From the NCBI GenBank assembly GCA_964019335.1, contig OZ025733.1:65001-129000 (forward strand): 64,000 nt of DNA. The letters run 5' to 3'. Positions within the stretch are counted from its first letter, which is position 1; every line of letters starts with the position of its first letter. Position numbers and translations under genes: made by a program. A model generated the notes under the pieces. It was given only the letters and a program-made list of their open reading frames with translations, did no database searches and was not told the DNA's origin. This DNA comes from Diplonema japonicum (taxonomy: Eukaryota > Euglenozoa > Diplonemea > Diplonemida > Diplonemidae). Positions 42,944-53,000 of the stretch are shown piece after piece.

Positions 42944-43135
42944 AGCATGTATTAGGAAAAGTTATAAAAAGTGGGCGAGGTGCCCTCTCCTAGCTTGATT
43001 AAAGAGTTTCTTCGCGCGGTGACCGTTTGCAGCCCAGGCTAGTTTTTTTTTTTTTTCGTTTTACAGTATTCTCTTTCCCCTCCTCTTCACACAGACGCCC
43101 CACTATGCCTTGACTGGGGGTACACCCATCTTTGA

Positions 43136-44437
43136 ATGGTGAACTCTACACACGGTAATACGAAAAAGATAGATGTGAGGGTCTCCAGCGACAATGGGTT
43201 TGGAGAGGTGGTAGTACCTGTCGTGGTGGGCGGAACTATGAACGACGTTATCAACGCGTACGCAGCCGAGAAGGGGATATCGGCAGACAGTTTACAGGTC
43301 AGGCTCAAATCAACGGGGAAACTGGTGAAAAAAGACCGGGAAATCAATAAAGCAATCCGAGGAGGCCTCCGCGCAAAAGTCCACGGCCTGCCCGCACTGA
43401 GATGCTTGTTCGATTTGTATGACAACCGCACAAGGGCGCCCGGTCCAAATGTCCGTCCGGAAGCGGGCACAAAAGTGAAGAAAATCGTAATCGGAAACGT
43501 TTTGATCGACGTCTGGAACCCCTCTCCTTACCCGAGATTCATCGTACCGCTGCTCACAAATGGTGTTTTGTTCATATGCGATATTTGTTTAAGATATTCC
43601 CCTGTAAAATCATGGATGGAGGAACATCAAAAATCATATGGTGGCTGTGCGCAAGGGGTATCTCCTCCGGGAGAACAAGTATTTCTTTCCGGGTCAAAGG
43701 ACATCTCCGTGTGGAGAGTTGATGGTGGTGTTTCTTATGACACTCTTCTCGAAAACAACGGTCTTCCGTCGGACCGTCTCGGCGACCTGCATTCCCTGCG
43801 AAAAAACAATTCTCAAGAGATTTTCTGCCAGAACGTTGCGCTCCTCGCAAGGTTTTTTCTCAAAGGGAAAACTGCGTTCTACGGCACCGGGGCCTTTCTG
43901 TACTACGCGCTCACTGAGCTTGTAGACGGTGCGTGGAGGTTCAGGGGGTACTATTCCGTTGAAAAGGGCACCACAAACCACAACAGTTTAGCTTGCATCA
44001 TGGTGCTCCCACCATGGCAGGACAGAGGGTACGGGAGGCTCTTGATACATTTATCATACGAACTGTGCAGGCCTGCTGATGGTTCTATGTCGGAAAAGAG
44101 CCCGGAACGACCTTTATCTGAATTAGGAATGTGTACTTTTCTGTCTTATTGGAAGGGTGCTGTGCTTGATGCTCTGTCGGGTATGGTAGCAAGCGGGGAC
44201 TGGAACGCCCCTTCTGACAGGAAGGGGAAGGAGATCGACCATATAGTCCGCCAGACGGTTGTTAAGAAGCGGGATGTTCTTAAGGCGTTGCACGCGCTTA
44301 ATCTTCTCGCCAAACCGGGTAACTTGTCCGCTCCGGAGATCTTGTGGGACGCAGCGCGGAATGTTGCTCCTGTCGCTCGCCACGAGCTGCAGCACTTTGA
44401 AGGGTGCGTCTTCAACCAGCAGCGGTGGCAGGGGTGA
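43136..44437 (+). CDS. MYST-family histone acetyltransferase with N-terminal Ubl-like domain
   Basis: 433 residues. The MYST catalytic domain is unmistakable: zinc finger C148-x2-C151-x12-H164-x6-C171, EIFCQNVALLARFFLKGKTA, FRGYYSVEKGTTNHNSLACI with catalytic Cys287, the acetyl-CoA loop Q295-D-R-G-Y-G, and SPERPLSELG with the general-base Glu324. It presumably acetylates histone tails in the nucleus. The N-terminal 85 residues (KKIDVRVSSDNGFGEVVVPV, GTMNDVINAYAAEKGIS, KSTGKLVKKDREI) look like a ubiquitin-like beta-grasp fold instead of the chromo/Tudor-knot domain usual for Esa1/Tip60; this is inferred from pattern only. A three-codon upstream ORF (ATGCCTTGA, about 43105) precedes the start. 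Confidence 0.93.
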   Translation: MVNSTHGNTKKIDVRVSSDNGFGEVVVPVVVGGTMNDVINAYAAEKGISADSLQVRLKSTGKLVKKDREINKAIRGGLRAKVHGLPALRCLFDLYDNRTRAPGPNVRPEAGTKVKKIVIGNVLIDVWNPSPYPRFIVPLLTNGVLFICDICLRYSPVKSWMEEHQKSYGGCAQGVSPPGEQVFLSGSKDISVWRVDGGVSYDTLLENNGLPSDRLGDLHSLRKNNSQEIFCQNVALLARFFLKGKTAFYGTGAFLYYALTELVDGAWRFRGYYSVEKGTTNHNSLACIMVLPPWQDRGYGRLLIHLSYELCRPADGSMSEKSPERPLSELGMCTFLSYWKGAVLDALSGMVASGDWNAPSDRKGKEIDHIVRQTVVKKRDVLKALHALNLLAKPGNLSAPEILWDAARNVAPVARHELQHFEGCVFNQQRWQG

Positions 44438-44597
44438 TATTTTTTTTTTTTCTTCTTATAGTGTTTTTAGCTCATCACGTCATGTTGTTAAGTTTTATAC
44501 ATACCCTCCTTTTTTTTTTGTTGGTTTTTTTTTTTTTACCAGGTTACCATTGTTATCACAGATAACCTTAAGAAAAAAAAAAAAAAAAGAGAAAACA

Positions 44598-45080
44598 ATG
44601 CCCTCGCAGAAGAAGAGCCCGAAGAAGAGGGGATCGAAGAAGGGAGGGAAGCATGTGTCGAGGTCGTCGAAGGCTGGGCTGACCTTCCCTGTGGGGAGGG
44701 TGGGGAGCAGCCTGAAGAAGGGACGGTTCGCGAGGAGGGTGAGCGCGCCTGCCGCTGTCTTCCTGACGGCTGTGATGGAGTACTGCACGTCTGAGCTGCT
44801 GACGCTGTCTGCGAGGTGCGCCCTCAAAACCTCGAAGAGCGAGGATGTTGAGGACAAGCAGCAGAACATCAAGCCCCGCCACATCTGCCTTGCAGTGAGG
44901 CAGGACGAGGACCTTAGCCAGCTCCTGTCGCAGGTCACCATCTCGGGCGGCGGTGTGATGAAGCACGTCCACAAGGCCGTGCTCAAGAAGAAGAAGGACT
45001 CCGTTCCCTCCGACGACACCAAGAAGGACAAGAAGAGCAAAAAGGACAAGAAGGACAAGAAGAAGAAGAAGAGCGAATAG
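44598..45080 (+). CDS. H2A: Divergent histone H2A, copy 2
   Basis: 160 residues, same protein as copy 1 apart from one KDK unit fewer in the Lys/Asp tail. Leader like copy 1 (CACAGATAACCTTAAG, A17, GAGAAAACA before ATG). It lies between the MYST gene (160 bases upstream) and kinesin 1 (217 bases downstream). Confidence 0.93.
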   Translation: MPSQKKSPKKRGSKKGGKHVSRSSKAGLTFPVGRVGSSLKKGRFARRVSAPAAVFLTAVMEYCTSELLTLSARCALKTSKSEDVEDKQQNIKPRHICLAVRQDEDLSQLLSQVTISGGGVMKHVHKAVLKKKKDSVPSDDTKKDKKSKKDKKDKKKKKSE

Positions 45081-45200
45081 ACTCCTTCTTTTTTCTTTTC
45101 CCCTCGTCTCTTTATGTTCCCCCCCCCCCTTTTTTTTGTTACTCTTTTTTTTCTTCTTTTCTGTTTTCCTCCCTGTTCCCACCCCATGAATATGGGGTGT

Positions 45201-45216
45201 GGTGTCATTAAGCACC
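45201..45216 (+). promoter_or_regulatory. Candidate histone 3' stem-loop, copy 2
   Basis: GGTGTCATTAAGCACC, 120 bases after the stop. The loop-closing C-A is a mismatch and one T-G wobble is present, so this hairpin is weaker. It is preceded by CACCCCATGAATATGGGGTG, a perfect second hairpin. Confidence 0.55.
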
Positions 45217-45297
45217 GAAAGTAGTTATTGTACCTTTGTATTGTTAATGCAAAAAGACACACCCCAAGATCGACACAACAAAAAAAAAAAGAAGACA

Positions 45298-48200
45298 ATG
45301 GGGAAGAAATCCGGCGAGAACATCAGAGTGGTGATCAGGAAGCGCCCTATGCTCGGAGCTGAGAAGCAGAACTGCAAAGAAGCAGTCCACCTTGACCTCG
45401 CCTTAGGGAGAGTAGCAGTACAGAACGTGTTGGGGGACTCCGACAGCACAACTTGGACCTTTGACGCTGTGTATGATGAGTCTGTTGATCAGGTCCACAT
45501 ATTCAAAATGGAGGTGCTGCCCCTGGTGCAGTCTGTCCTTGATGGATACAACGCAACAGTCTTCGCCTACGGGCAGTCGGGTTCAGGCAAGACACACACC
45601 ATGACAGGTACCAAGGAGAATCCTAACCCCAATAGCTTGATGCCTCTTGCGCTTCACAACATCTTCCAAGGCGTCGGGGAGCTCGACTCTCCTCAGAAAA
45701 CCTACCGCATCAAGGTCCAGTACATAGAGATCTACAATGGTGGGGTGCGCGACCTTCTCGTTGAGCAGCACCGCAAGAAGCCACGCTTGCTAGAGACTAT
45801 GAACTTCAACGTTGTCGGTGCTCTGAACCCAGAGGTGGCCAACCCTGCAGACTGCATGAAGCTCTTCCATGAAGGGACGGAAAGGCGTGTCACAGCATCG
45901 ACAGGGCTGAACGAGCACAGCAGTCGGTCACACGCAATCTTCACACTGACCGTGATCTCGACCGACCACGAAACGGGGACGCCGGTCATCATGCAGTCGA
46001 AGCTGAACCTGTGCGACTTGGCAGGGTCCGAGAAGCAGTCGAAAACAAACACCAGCGGGGAGGAACTGCGGCAAGGGTGCGAAATCAACAAATCTTTGGC
46101 GGTGCTCGGGATAGTGATCGACAAGCTCGTGAAGGGCAACGGGCACGTGCCGTACCGTTCGTCGCCGCTGACGATGCTTCTCAAAGACTCGCTCGGGGGG
46201 AACAGCAAAACGGTGATGTTTGCGAACATCGGCCCAGCGGACATCAACACGGCGGAGACGATCTCGACGTTGCGGTTCGCTGACCGGGCAAAGCAGATTG
46301 AGAACAAACCGGTGAAGAACCTTGACCCGAAGGACCAGCACATCGCAGACTTGAAGGCGCAGGTGGAGGATCTGAAGAAGCGGCTGGCCCGCGGGGGTGG
46401 GGGCAACATGGAAGCCGAGGACAAGATGCGGGAGCAGATCGAGAACCTGGAGCTGGAGAGGGACCAGGACAAGCAGTCGTGGGAACGCGACAAGCTGGAG
46501 CTTGAGGGGGACCTCAGCGAGATTAAGGCTCGGAACCAGACGCTGATCGAGACGGTGGAGAAGTCGCAGCTGGAGGTGCAGTCCGCGATCGACCAGAAGA
46601 AGATCGAAGAGAACCTGGTGGTGGGGCTGAAGGACGAGCTCGCGGACATGAAGCGGATGGTGATGGACTTCATCCAGCGCATCCTGCCGGACGAGGTGTT
46701 GCACGGGGCACTGCAACGCTTCAACAAGGAGAAGGGGGCAGGAGCGTCGGCGGACGATGACAGCGACCTGTGGGACCGGAACAAGATCTGGGGGCTGATG
46801 GAGGCCTTCCACGAGCACAGCAAGAAGAACAAGGGCGTGTCGAGCGAGGAGGCAGAGCGGGCGGTGAGCAGCGTGAAGGAGGAGCTGGAGGGAAAGCTGA
46901 AGTCGCAGGCGGACTCGCTGGAACGGGAACGGGGCTACTTCCAAGAAGAGCTGAAGAAGGAGAAGGAGCAGCGAACGGATGAGATGGAGGCACAGTCGAA
47001 GCTGAAGTCTGAGCTGCAGGCGAAGGAGCAAGAGGTGGTACGCTTGAAGGAGAAGATCACACGAGACCTGGACAAGTTCAAGCAGAAGCTGCAACAGAAG
47101 CAGAAGGACCGAGACGAGATCCAAGGGAAGCTGCAAGGGAAGGAGGAGGAACTCCAGGAGAAGGTGCGGACGCTGGAGAGGCTTGGGACGAAGCTGTCTG
47201 AGCAGGAGGGGAGTGTGGACCAGAGGCTGAAGGAGCGGACGGTGGAGCTGCGGTCGGTTCACGAGAAGGAGTTGGAAGAGGCCCGACGGACCATGGAAGG
47301 GAAGATCGAGACAGTGGAAGGGGAGAAGACCTCGCTCCTGAACAAGATGAACCAGCTGGAGATCCAGGTGAAGCAGAGTGTGCGAAAGGCATTGGTGCAA
47401 AAAGCCCAAGGAGGAACGGCTGGGGACGGGGCCGGGGAGATCGGGGAAGGTGGTGTCGGGGGCGTGAACGATGGGTTCCTGGACGAGGCGGAGCTTGAGA
47501 ACCTCGGGGACGACACGATCGACAAGGACATGTTCGAGGAGCTGCACGTTCAGGTGCGACTGCAGTGCAGGCTGCAGAGGCTGAGGCACCTGCAGCAGAA
47601 GCAGTTGGACACGCTGATCGAGCGGTACCACAAGGCAGCAGGGGACAACCGCGGGAAGATCTCGGAGGAGAAGATGTTGCAACAGGTGCAGAAGGCAGTG
47701 TCGGAGAAGGAAGGAGAGCTCGAGAATCTGCGACAGGAGTCTCAAAAAACACAAGACAAGCTCGTGAAGCGAATCAACAAAAAGCTCGCCGAGTTCCAAG
47801 AAACAGAGCAAAAGCTGCAAGAGGAGATGGGTTCTCTGGAAGAGGAGAACAAAGAGCTGACAGACATGAACGACAGGATGGGGAAACAGCACGAGCAGGC
47901 TCTGGAGACAGCGACGACTCTGAAGGCGGTTCTGGAGCAGCGGGAGGCGGAATCAGAGTCCGAGAAGCGGCGCCTGCAACGAGAAGTGCAGCAAGGGAAC
48001 GCCCAACTTGTGCAGATGGACGAGGACATGGAGGAGCTTCGGAAGGTGATCTCGAAGGGGAAGGGGACGGAACAACAGCTGAACGATGTGAAGAAGGAGT
48101 ACGAGCTGACGAGGATCAACCTCCGGGACCAGCGGGGGCAAGTGGACGCACAACGGGCACGCTTGAAGAACATGGAAGAGATGTGGGCAGAAGAAAAGGG

Positions 48201-48654
48201 ACGAAACGAGGAGCTGAGGCAGCAGCTGGAGGAGGCACGGGCCCGGGTGGAGAAGACCGAGCTGCACTACCAAGAAGTGGTGAAGGACCACGGGACAAAG
48301 ATGTCGAAGCTCCTACACGAGAAGTTGGAAGAGCAGCAACAGCACTACATGGACGAGCTCCACGAACAGCAGCTGCACGAGAAGACCATCAAGGACAAGC
48401 TGAAGAACGCAAGGAAGATCACCCAGAAGAGCAAACAGAAGTTCGACGAGATGGTCCTGGAGAACGAGAAGCTCCAGACTCAGTTCGAGGAGTTCAAGAT
48501 CTCCGCCTTCAGGTTCCACCAAGAGTCCGAGACCCTTGCTGTCGAGGACAACACAGAGAAGATCAGAGAGATGATCAGGAACCAGAACAACACCAGAAAG
48601 GAGCAGAACGATGCTTTTACAGGTACACACACTGCTGAGCATCTCACGTTCTGA
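45298..48654 (+). CDS. N-terminal kinesin motor with long coiled coil, kinesin 1 of pair
   Basis: 1118 residues. The microtubule motor domain (about 1-340) has the P-loop GQSGSGKT (92-99), switch I NEHSSRSHA (205-213) and switch II DLAGSE (240-245). From about 350 to the end it is almost continuous coiled coil (for example LELERDQDKQSWERDKLELE), with a short break near residues 480-520. N-kinesin by motor position; subfamily not assigned. From about residue 177 it is nearly the same as kinesin 2, and 46114-48620 reads the same as the partner gene with a constant offset of 4796 bases and no indel. The two motors differ mainly in residues 1-177. The C-terminus (TGTHTAEHLTF) differs from its partner because the copies diverge at the last codons. 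Confidence 0.95.
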   Translation: MGKKSGENIRVVIRKRPMLGAEKQNCKEAVHLDLALGRVAVQNVLGDSDSTTWTFDAVYDESVDQVHIFKMEVLPLVQSVLDGYNATVFAYGQSGSGKTHTMTGTKENPNPNSLMPLALHNIFQGVGELDSPQKTYRIKVQYIEIYNGGVRDLLVEQHRKKPRLLETMNFNVVGALNPEVANPADCMKLFHEGTERRVTASTGLNEHSSRSHAIFTLTVISTDHETGTPVIMQSKLNLCDLAGSEKQSKTNTSGEELRQGCEINKSLAVLGIVIDKLVKGNGHVPYRSSPLTMLLKDSLGGNSKTVMFANIGPADINTAETISTLRFADRAKQIENKPVKNLDPKDQHIADLKAQVEDLKKRLARGGGGNMEAEDKMREQIENLELERDQDKQSWERDKLELEGDLSEIKARNQTLIETVEKSQLEVQSAIDQKKIEENLVVGLKDELADMKRMVMDFIQRILPDEVLHGALQRFNKEKGAGASADDDSDLWDRNKIWGLMEAFHEHSKKNKGVSSEEAERAVSSVKEELEGKLKSQADSLERERGYFQEELKKEKEQRTDEMEAQSKLKSELQAKEQEVVRLKEKITRDLDKFKQKLQQKQKDRDEIQGKLQGKEEELQEKVRTLERLGTKLSEQEGSVDQRLKERTVELRSVHEKELEEARRTMEGKIETVEGEKTSLLNKMNQLEIQVKQSVRKALVQKAQGGTAGDGAGEIGEGGVGGVNDGFLDEAELENLGDDTIDKDMFEELHVQVRLQCRLQRLRHLQQKQLDTLIERYHKAAGDNRGKISEEKMLQQVQKAVSEKEGELENLRQESQKTQDKLVKRINKKLAEFQETEQKLQEEMGSLEEENKELTDMNDRMGKQHEQALETATTLKAVLEQREAESESEKRRLQREVQQGNAQLVQMDEDMEELRKVISKGKGTEQQLNDVKKEYELTRINLRDQRGQVDAQRARLKNMEEMWAEEKGRNEELRQQLEEARARVEKTELHYQEVVKDHGTKMSKLLHEKLEEQQQHYMDELHEQQLHEKTIKDKLKNARKITQKSKQKFDEMVLENEKLQTQFEEFKISAFRFHQESETLAVEDNTEKIREMIRNQNNTRKEQNDAFTGTHTAEHLTF

Positions 48655-49454
48655 AAACCCCTACTTTTGTTGCCTCCAAAACATGGGGAGAGAAAGGTAA
48701 GGTTCTGCCACGCTCCCCTAAGAAAGAAAGTAACTGGAGTCTGTGTCCTTGTTGGATAAGTTACTGTGCACAACTAACAATCAATCGACTCCTTTTCAAA
48801 CTGCTACCACCGGCTGCAAAGCCGTCTTTGTTCACCATCATAACTCGCTGCTCCGAGTTCATTTGGGCGAGGTTTCACAGTTTTAGGTTTTTTTCCCCTA
48901 GCCTTCTCAAAGATGAATCTTCATTTGTCTTTTTCTTTCTTTCTTTTTCTTTTTTTTTTTTTTTCCCCACAATAGACCTACACTCCCCCCTTACTTATAT
49001 AACCTGTATTCTTAACGAATCATGGGAAAAACTGGCCATTTCTCTTCCCCCCTCCCTTTCTTTTAACATCTAACTCATAAACACATAATACATGTAACCA
49101 TCAGGAAAATAATAATCGTGAATAATACCCCCCGATTAAAAGCGCTTATTTCCTTGAGAGGCCTGTTTCGTGTGTACAAAATGGAGCACCGAACTAGTTT
49201 TTTTTATTTGGCCAAAAAAAAAAAAAAAAAAAAAAAAAAATACTGATCCGTGATTTATCCGATCTATCTACTCGCTTCTTGGAACTGTCTTTCATGACTG
49301 ACTGTGGGGGGGTGGTATTACGCATTTCCGGAAAAGGTTACATGTATGCCTAGCTCCTTTTTCACTGTTCTTTTTTCCTTGCTATTCATTGTGTCTTCTG
49401 CTCTATACATCATCATCCTCCACACAGATTCCCAACAACACCAGCACATAAACA
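48655..49454. other. Spacer between kinesin 1 and H2A copy 3
   Basis: Mixed AT-rich sequence with fewer long homopolymers than elsewhere, and A28 near 49215. No gene seen. The leader of H2A copy 3 (CCACACAGATTCCCAACAAC) starts about 37 bases before the ATG. Confidence 0.6.
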
Positions 49455-49937
49455 ATGCCCTCGCAGAAGAAGAGCCCGAAGAAGAGGGGATCGAAGAAGG
49501 GAGGGAAGCATGTGTCGAGGTCGTCGAAGGCTGGGCTGACCTTCCCTGTGGGGAGGGTGGGGAGCAGCCTGAAGAAGGGACGGTTCGCGAGGAGGGTGAG
49601 CGCGCCTGCCGCTGTCTTCCTGACGGCTGTGATGGAGTACTGCACGTCTGAGCTGCTGACGCTGTCTGCGAGGTGCGCCCTCAAAACCTCGAAGAGCGAG
49701 GATGTTGAGGACAAGCAGCAGAACATCAAGCCCCGCCACATCTGCCTTGCAGTGAGGCAGGACGAGGACCTTAGCCAGCTCCTGTCGCAGGTCACCATCT
49801 CGGGCGGCGGTGTGATGAAGCACGTCCACAAGGCCGTGCTCAAGAAGAAGAAGGACTCCGTTCCCTCCGACGACACCAAGAAGGACAAGAAGAGCAAAAA
49901 GGACAAGAAGGACAAGAAGAAGAAGAAGAGCGAATAG
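49455..49937 (+). CDS. H2A: Divergent histone H2A, copy 3
   Basis: Same 160-residue protein as copy 2. The leader differs from copies 1-2 and matches copy 4: CACACAGATTCCC...ACACCAGCACATAAACA before the ATG. Stop is 162 bases upstream of kinesin 2. Confidence 0.93.
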   Translation: MPSQKKSPKKRGSKKGGKHVSRSSKAGLTFPVGRVGSSLKKGRFARRVSAPAAVFLTAVMEYCTSELLTLSARCALKTSKSEDVEDKQQNIKPRHICLAVRQDEDLSQLLSQVTISGGGVMKHVHKAVLKKKKDSVPSDDTKKDKKSKKDKKDKKKKKSE

Positions 49938-50008
49938 ACTCTTTTCTCCCCCCCTCCTTAGTCTTCTTATTTTCCCTCCCTGTTCCCACCCCATGCATAT
50001 GGGGCGGT

Positions 50009-50024
50009 GGTGCTATTGAGCACC
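50009..50024 (+). promoter_or_regulatory. Candidate histone 3' stem-loop, copy 3
   Basis: GGTGCTATTGAGCACC, a perfect 6-bp stem with a 4-nt loop, 71 bases after the stop. CCCCATGCATATGGGG lies just upstream as a second hairpin. Confidence 0.7.
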
Positions 50025-50099
50025 GTAGTTTTTCTTTTTGTGATAGGCTGTACTGAAACACGCAACACAAACACGCAGGGTACAGGGGTTACAGCAAAA

Positions 50100-53000
50100 A
50101 TGGGGAAGAAGGCATCGGGTGCCAGTGAGAACATCAGGGTGGTGATCAGGAAGCGCCCTATGCTCGGAGCTGAGAAGCAGAACTGCAAAGAGACAGTACA
50201 CCTGGACCTTGCAATGGGGAGCGTAGCCGTGCACCATGCTGTGGGCGACCCTGATAGGTGGACCTTCGATGCTGTTTACGACAACACGTTTGACCAGATA
50301 CAAGTTTATAAAGGAGAGGTGCTGCCCCTGGTGCAGTCTGTCCTTGATGGATACAACGCAACAGTCTTCGCCTACGGACAGTCGGGCTCAGGCAAGACAC
50401 ACACCATGACAGGGAACACTGAGAAACCCGACGGCATGATGCCCCACGCTCTGAACGGTATCTTCGCTGGTATCAAGAACCTCGAGTCCCCCCAAAAAAG
50501 CTACCGCATCAAGGTCCAGTACCTCGAGCTCTACAACGGCAAAGCACGTGACCTCATCGCCAATGGGAAGCCGCAGACCTTAGAGATCAAGAATTTCCAT
50601 GTCGTCGGCACGGAGAACCCAGAGGTGGCCAACCCTGCAGACTGCATGAAGCTCTTCCATGAAGGGACGGCCAAGCGTGTCACAGCATCGACAGGGCTGA
50701 ACGAGCACAGCAGTCGGTCACACGCAATCTTCACACTGACCGTGATCTCGACCGACCACGAAGCAGACGCAGGTACACCGGTCATCATGCAGTCGAAGCT
50801 GAACCTGTGCGACTTGGCAGGGTCCGAGCGGCAGTCGAAAACAAACACCAGCGGGGAGGAACTGCGGCAAGGGTGCAACATCAACCTGTCCCTATCGGCG
50901 CTCGGGACGGTGATCGACAAGCTCGTGAAGGGCAACGGGCACGTGCCGTACCGTTCGTCGCCGCTGACGATGCTTCTCAAAGACTCGCTCGGGGGGAACA
51001 GCAAAACGGTGATGTTTGCGAACATCGGCCCAGCGGACATCAACACGGCGGAGACGATCTCGACGTTGCGGTTCGCTGACCGGGCAAAGCAGATTGAGAA
51101 CAAACCGGTGAAGAACCTTGACCCGAAGGACCAGCACATCGCAGACTTGAAGGCGCAGGTGGAGGATCTGAAGAAGCGGCTGGCCCGCGGGGGTGGGGGC
51201 AACATGGAAGCCGAGGACAAGATGCGGGAGCAGATCGAGAACCTGGAGCTGGAGAGGGACCAGGACAAGCAGTCGTGGGAACGCGACAAGCTGGAGCTTG
51301 AGGGGGACCTCAGCGAGATTAAGGCTCGGAACCAGACGCTGATCGAGACGGTGGAGAAGTCGCAGCTGGAGGTGCAGTCCGCGATCGACCAGAAGAAGAT
51401 CGAAGAGAACCTGGTGGTGGGGCTGAAGGACGAGCTCGCGGACATGAAGCGGATGGTGATGGACTTCATCCAGCGCATCCTGCCGGACGAGGTGTTGCAC
51501 GGGGCACTGCAACGCTTCAACAAGGAGAAGGGGGCAGGAGCGTCGGCGGACGATGACAGCGACCTGTGGGACCGGAACAAGATCTGGGGGCTGATGGAGG
51601 CCTTCCACGAGCACAGCAAGAAGAACAAGGGCGTGTCGAGCGAGGAGGCAGAGCGGGCGGTGAGCAGCGTGAAGGAGGAGCTGGAGGGAAAGCTGAAGTC
51701 GCAGGCGGACTCGCTGGAACGGGAACGGGGCTACTTCCAAGAAGAGCTGAAGAAGGAGAAGGAGCAGCGAACGGATGAGATGGAGGCACAGTCGAAGCTG
51801 AAGTCTGAGCTGCAGGCGAAGGAGCAAGAGGTGGTACGCTTGAAGGAGAAGATCACACGAGACCTGGACAAGTTCAAGCAGAAGCTGCAACAGAAGCAGA
51901 AGGACCGAGACGAGATCCAAGGGAAGCTGCAAGGGAAGGAGGAGGAACTCCAGGAGAAGGTGCGGACGCTGGAGAGGCTTGGGACGAAGCTGTCTGAGCA
52001 GGAGGGGAGTGTGGACCAGAGGCTGAAGGAGCGGACGGTGGAGCTGCGGTCGGTTCACGAGAAGGAGTTGGAAGAGGCCCGACGGACCATGGAAGGGAAG
52101 ATCGAGACAGTGGAAGGGGAGAAGACCTCGCTCCTGAACAAGATGAACCAGCTGGAGATCCAGGTGAAGCAGAGTGTGCGAAAGGCATTGGTGCAAAAAG
52201 CCCAAGGAGGAACGGCTGGGGACGGGGCCGGGGAGATCGGGGAAGGTGGTGTCGGGGGCGTGAACGATGGGTTCCTGGACGAGGCGGAGCTTGAGAACCT
52301 CGGGGACGACACGATCGACAAGGACATGTTCGAGGAGCTGCACGTTCAGGTGCGACTGCAGTGCAGGCTGCAGAGGCTGAGGCACCTGCAGCAGAAGCAG
52401 TTGGACACGCTGATCGAGCGGTACCACAAGGCAGCAGGGGACAACCGCGGGAAGATCTCGGAGGAGAAGATGTTGCAACAGGTGCAGAAGGCAGTGTCGG
52501 AGAAGGAAGGAGAGCTCGAGAATCTGCGACAGGAGTCTCAAAAAACACAAGACAAGCTCGTGAAGCGAATCAACAAAAAGCTCGCCGAGTTCCAAGAAAC
52601 AGAGCAAAAGCTGCAAGAGGAGATGGGTTCTCTGGAAGAGGAGAACAAAGAGCTGACAGACATGAACGACAGGATGGGGAAACAGCACGAGCAGGCTCTG
52701 GAGACAGCGACGACTCTGAAGGCGGTTCTGGAGCAGCGGGAGGCGGAATCAGAGTCCGAGAAGCGGCGCCTGCAACGAGAAGTGCAGCAAGGGAACGCCC
52801 AACTTGTGCAGATGGACGAGGACATGGAGGAGCTTCGGAAGGTGATCTCGAAGGGGAAGGGGACGGAACAACAGCTGAACGATGTGAAGAAGGAGTACGA
52901 GCTGACGAGGATCAACCTCCGGGACCAGCGGGGGCAAGTGGACGCACAACGGGCACGCTTGAAGAACATGGAAGAGATGTGGGCAGAAGAAAAGGGACGA

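Noticed and set aside
45732-47892. Very long minus-strand open frames opposite the kinesin genes (also 50531-52688)
   Set aside because: They mirror GC-rich coiled-coil codons and give Leu/His/Arg- or Ser-rich translations with no domain. The + strand encodes clear kinesins.
48620-48654. Splice donor at the end of kinesin 1 (ACAG then GTACACAC)
   Set aside because: Does not follow the GT-N-TG pattern and no convincing downstream exon is visible; the direct stop is kept.
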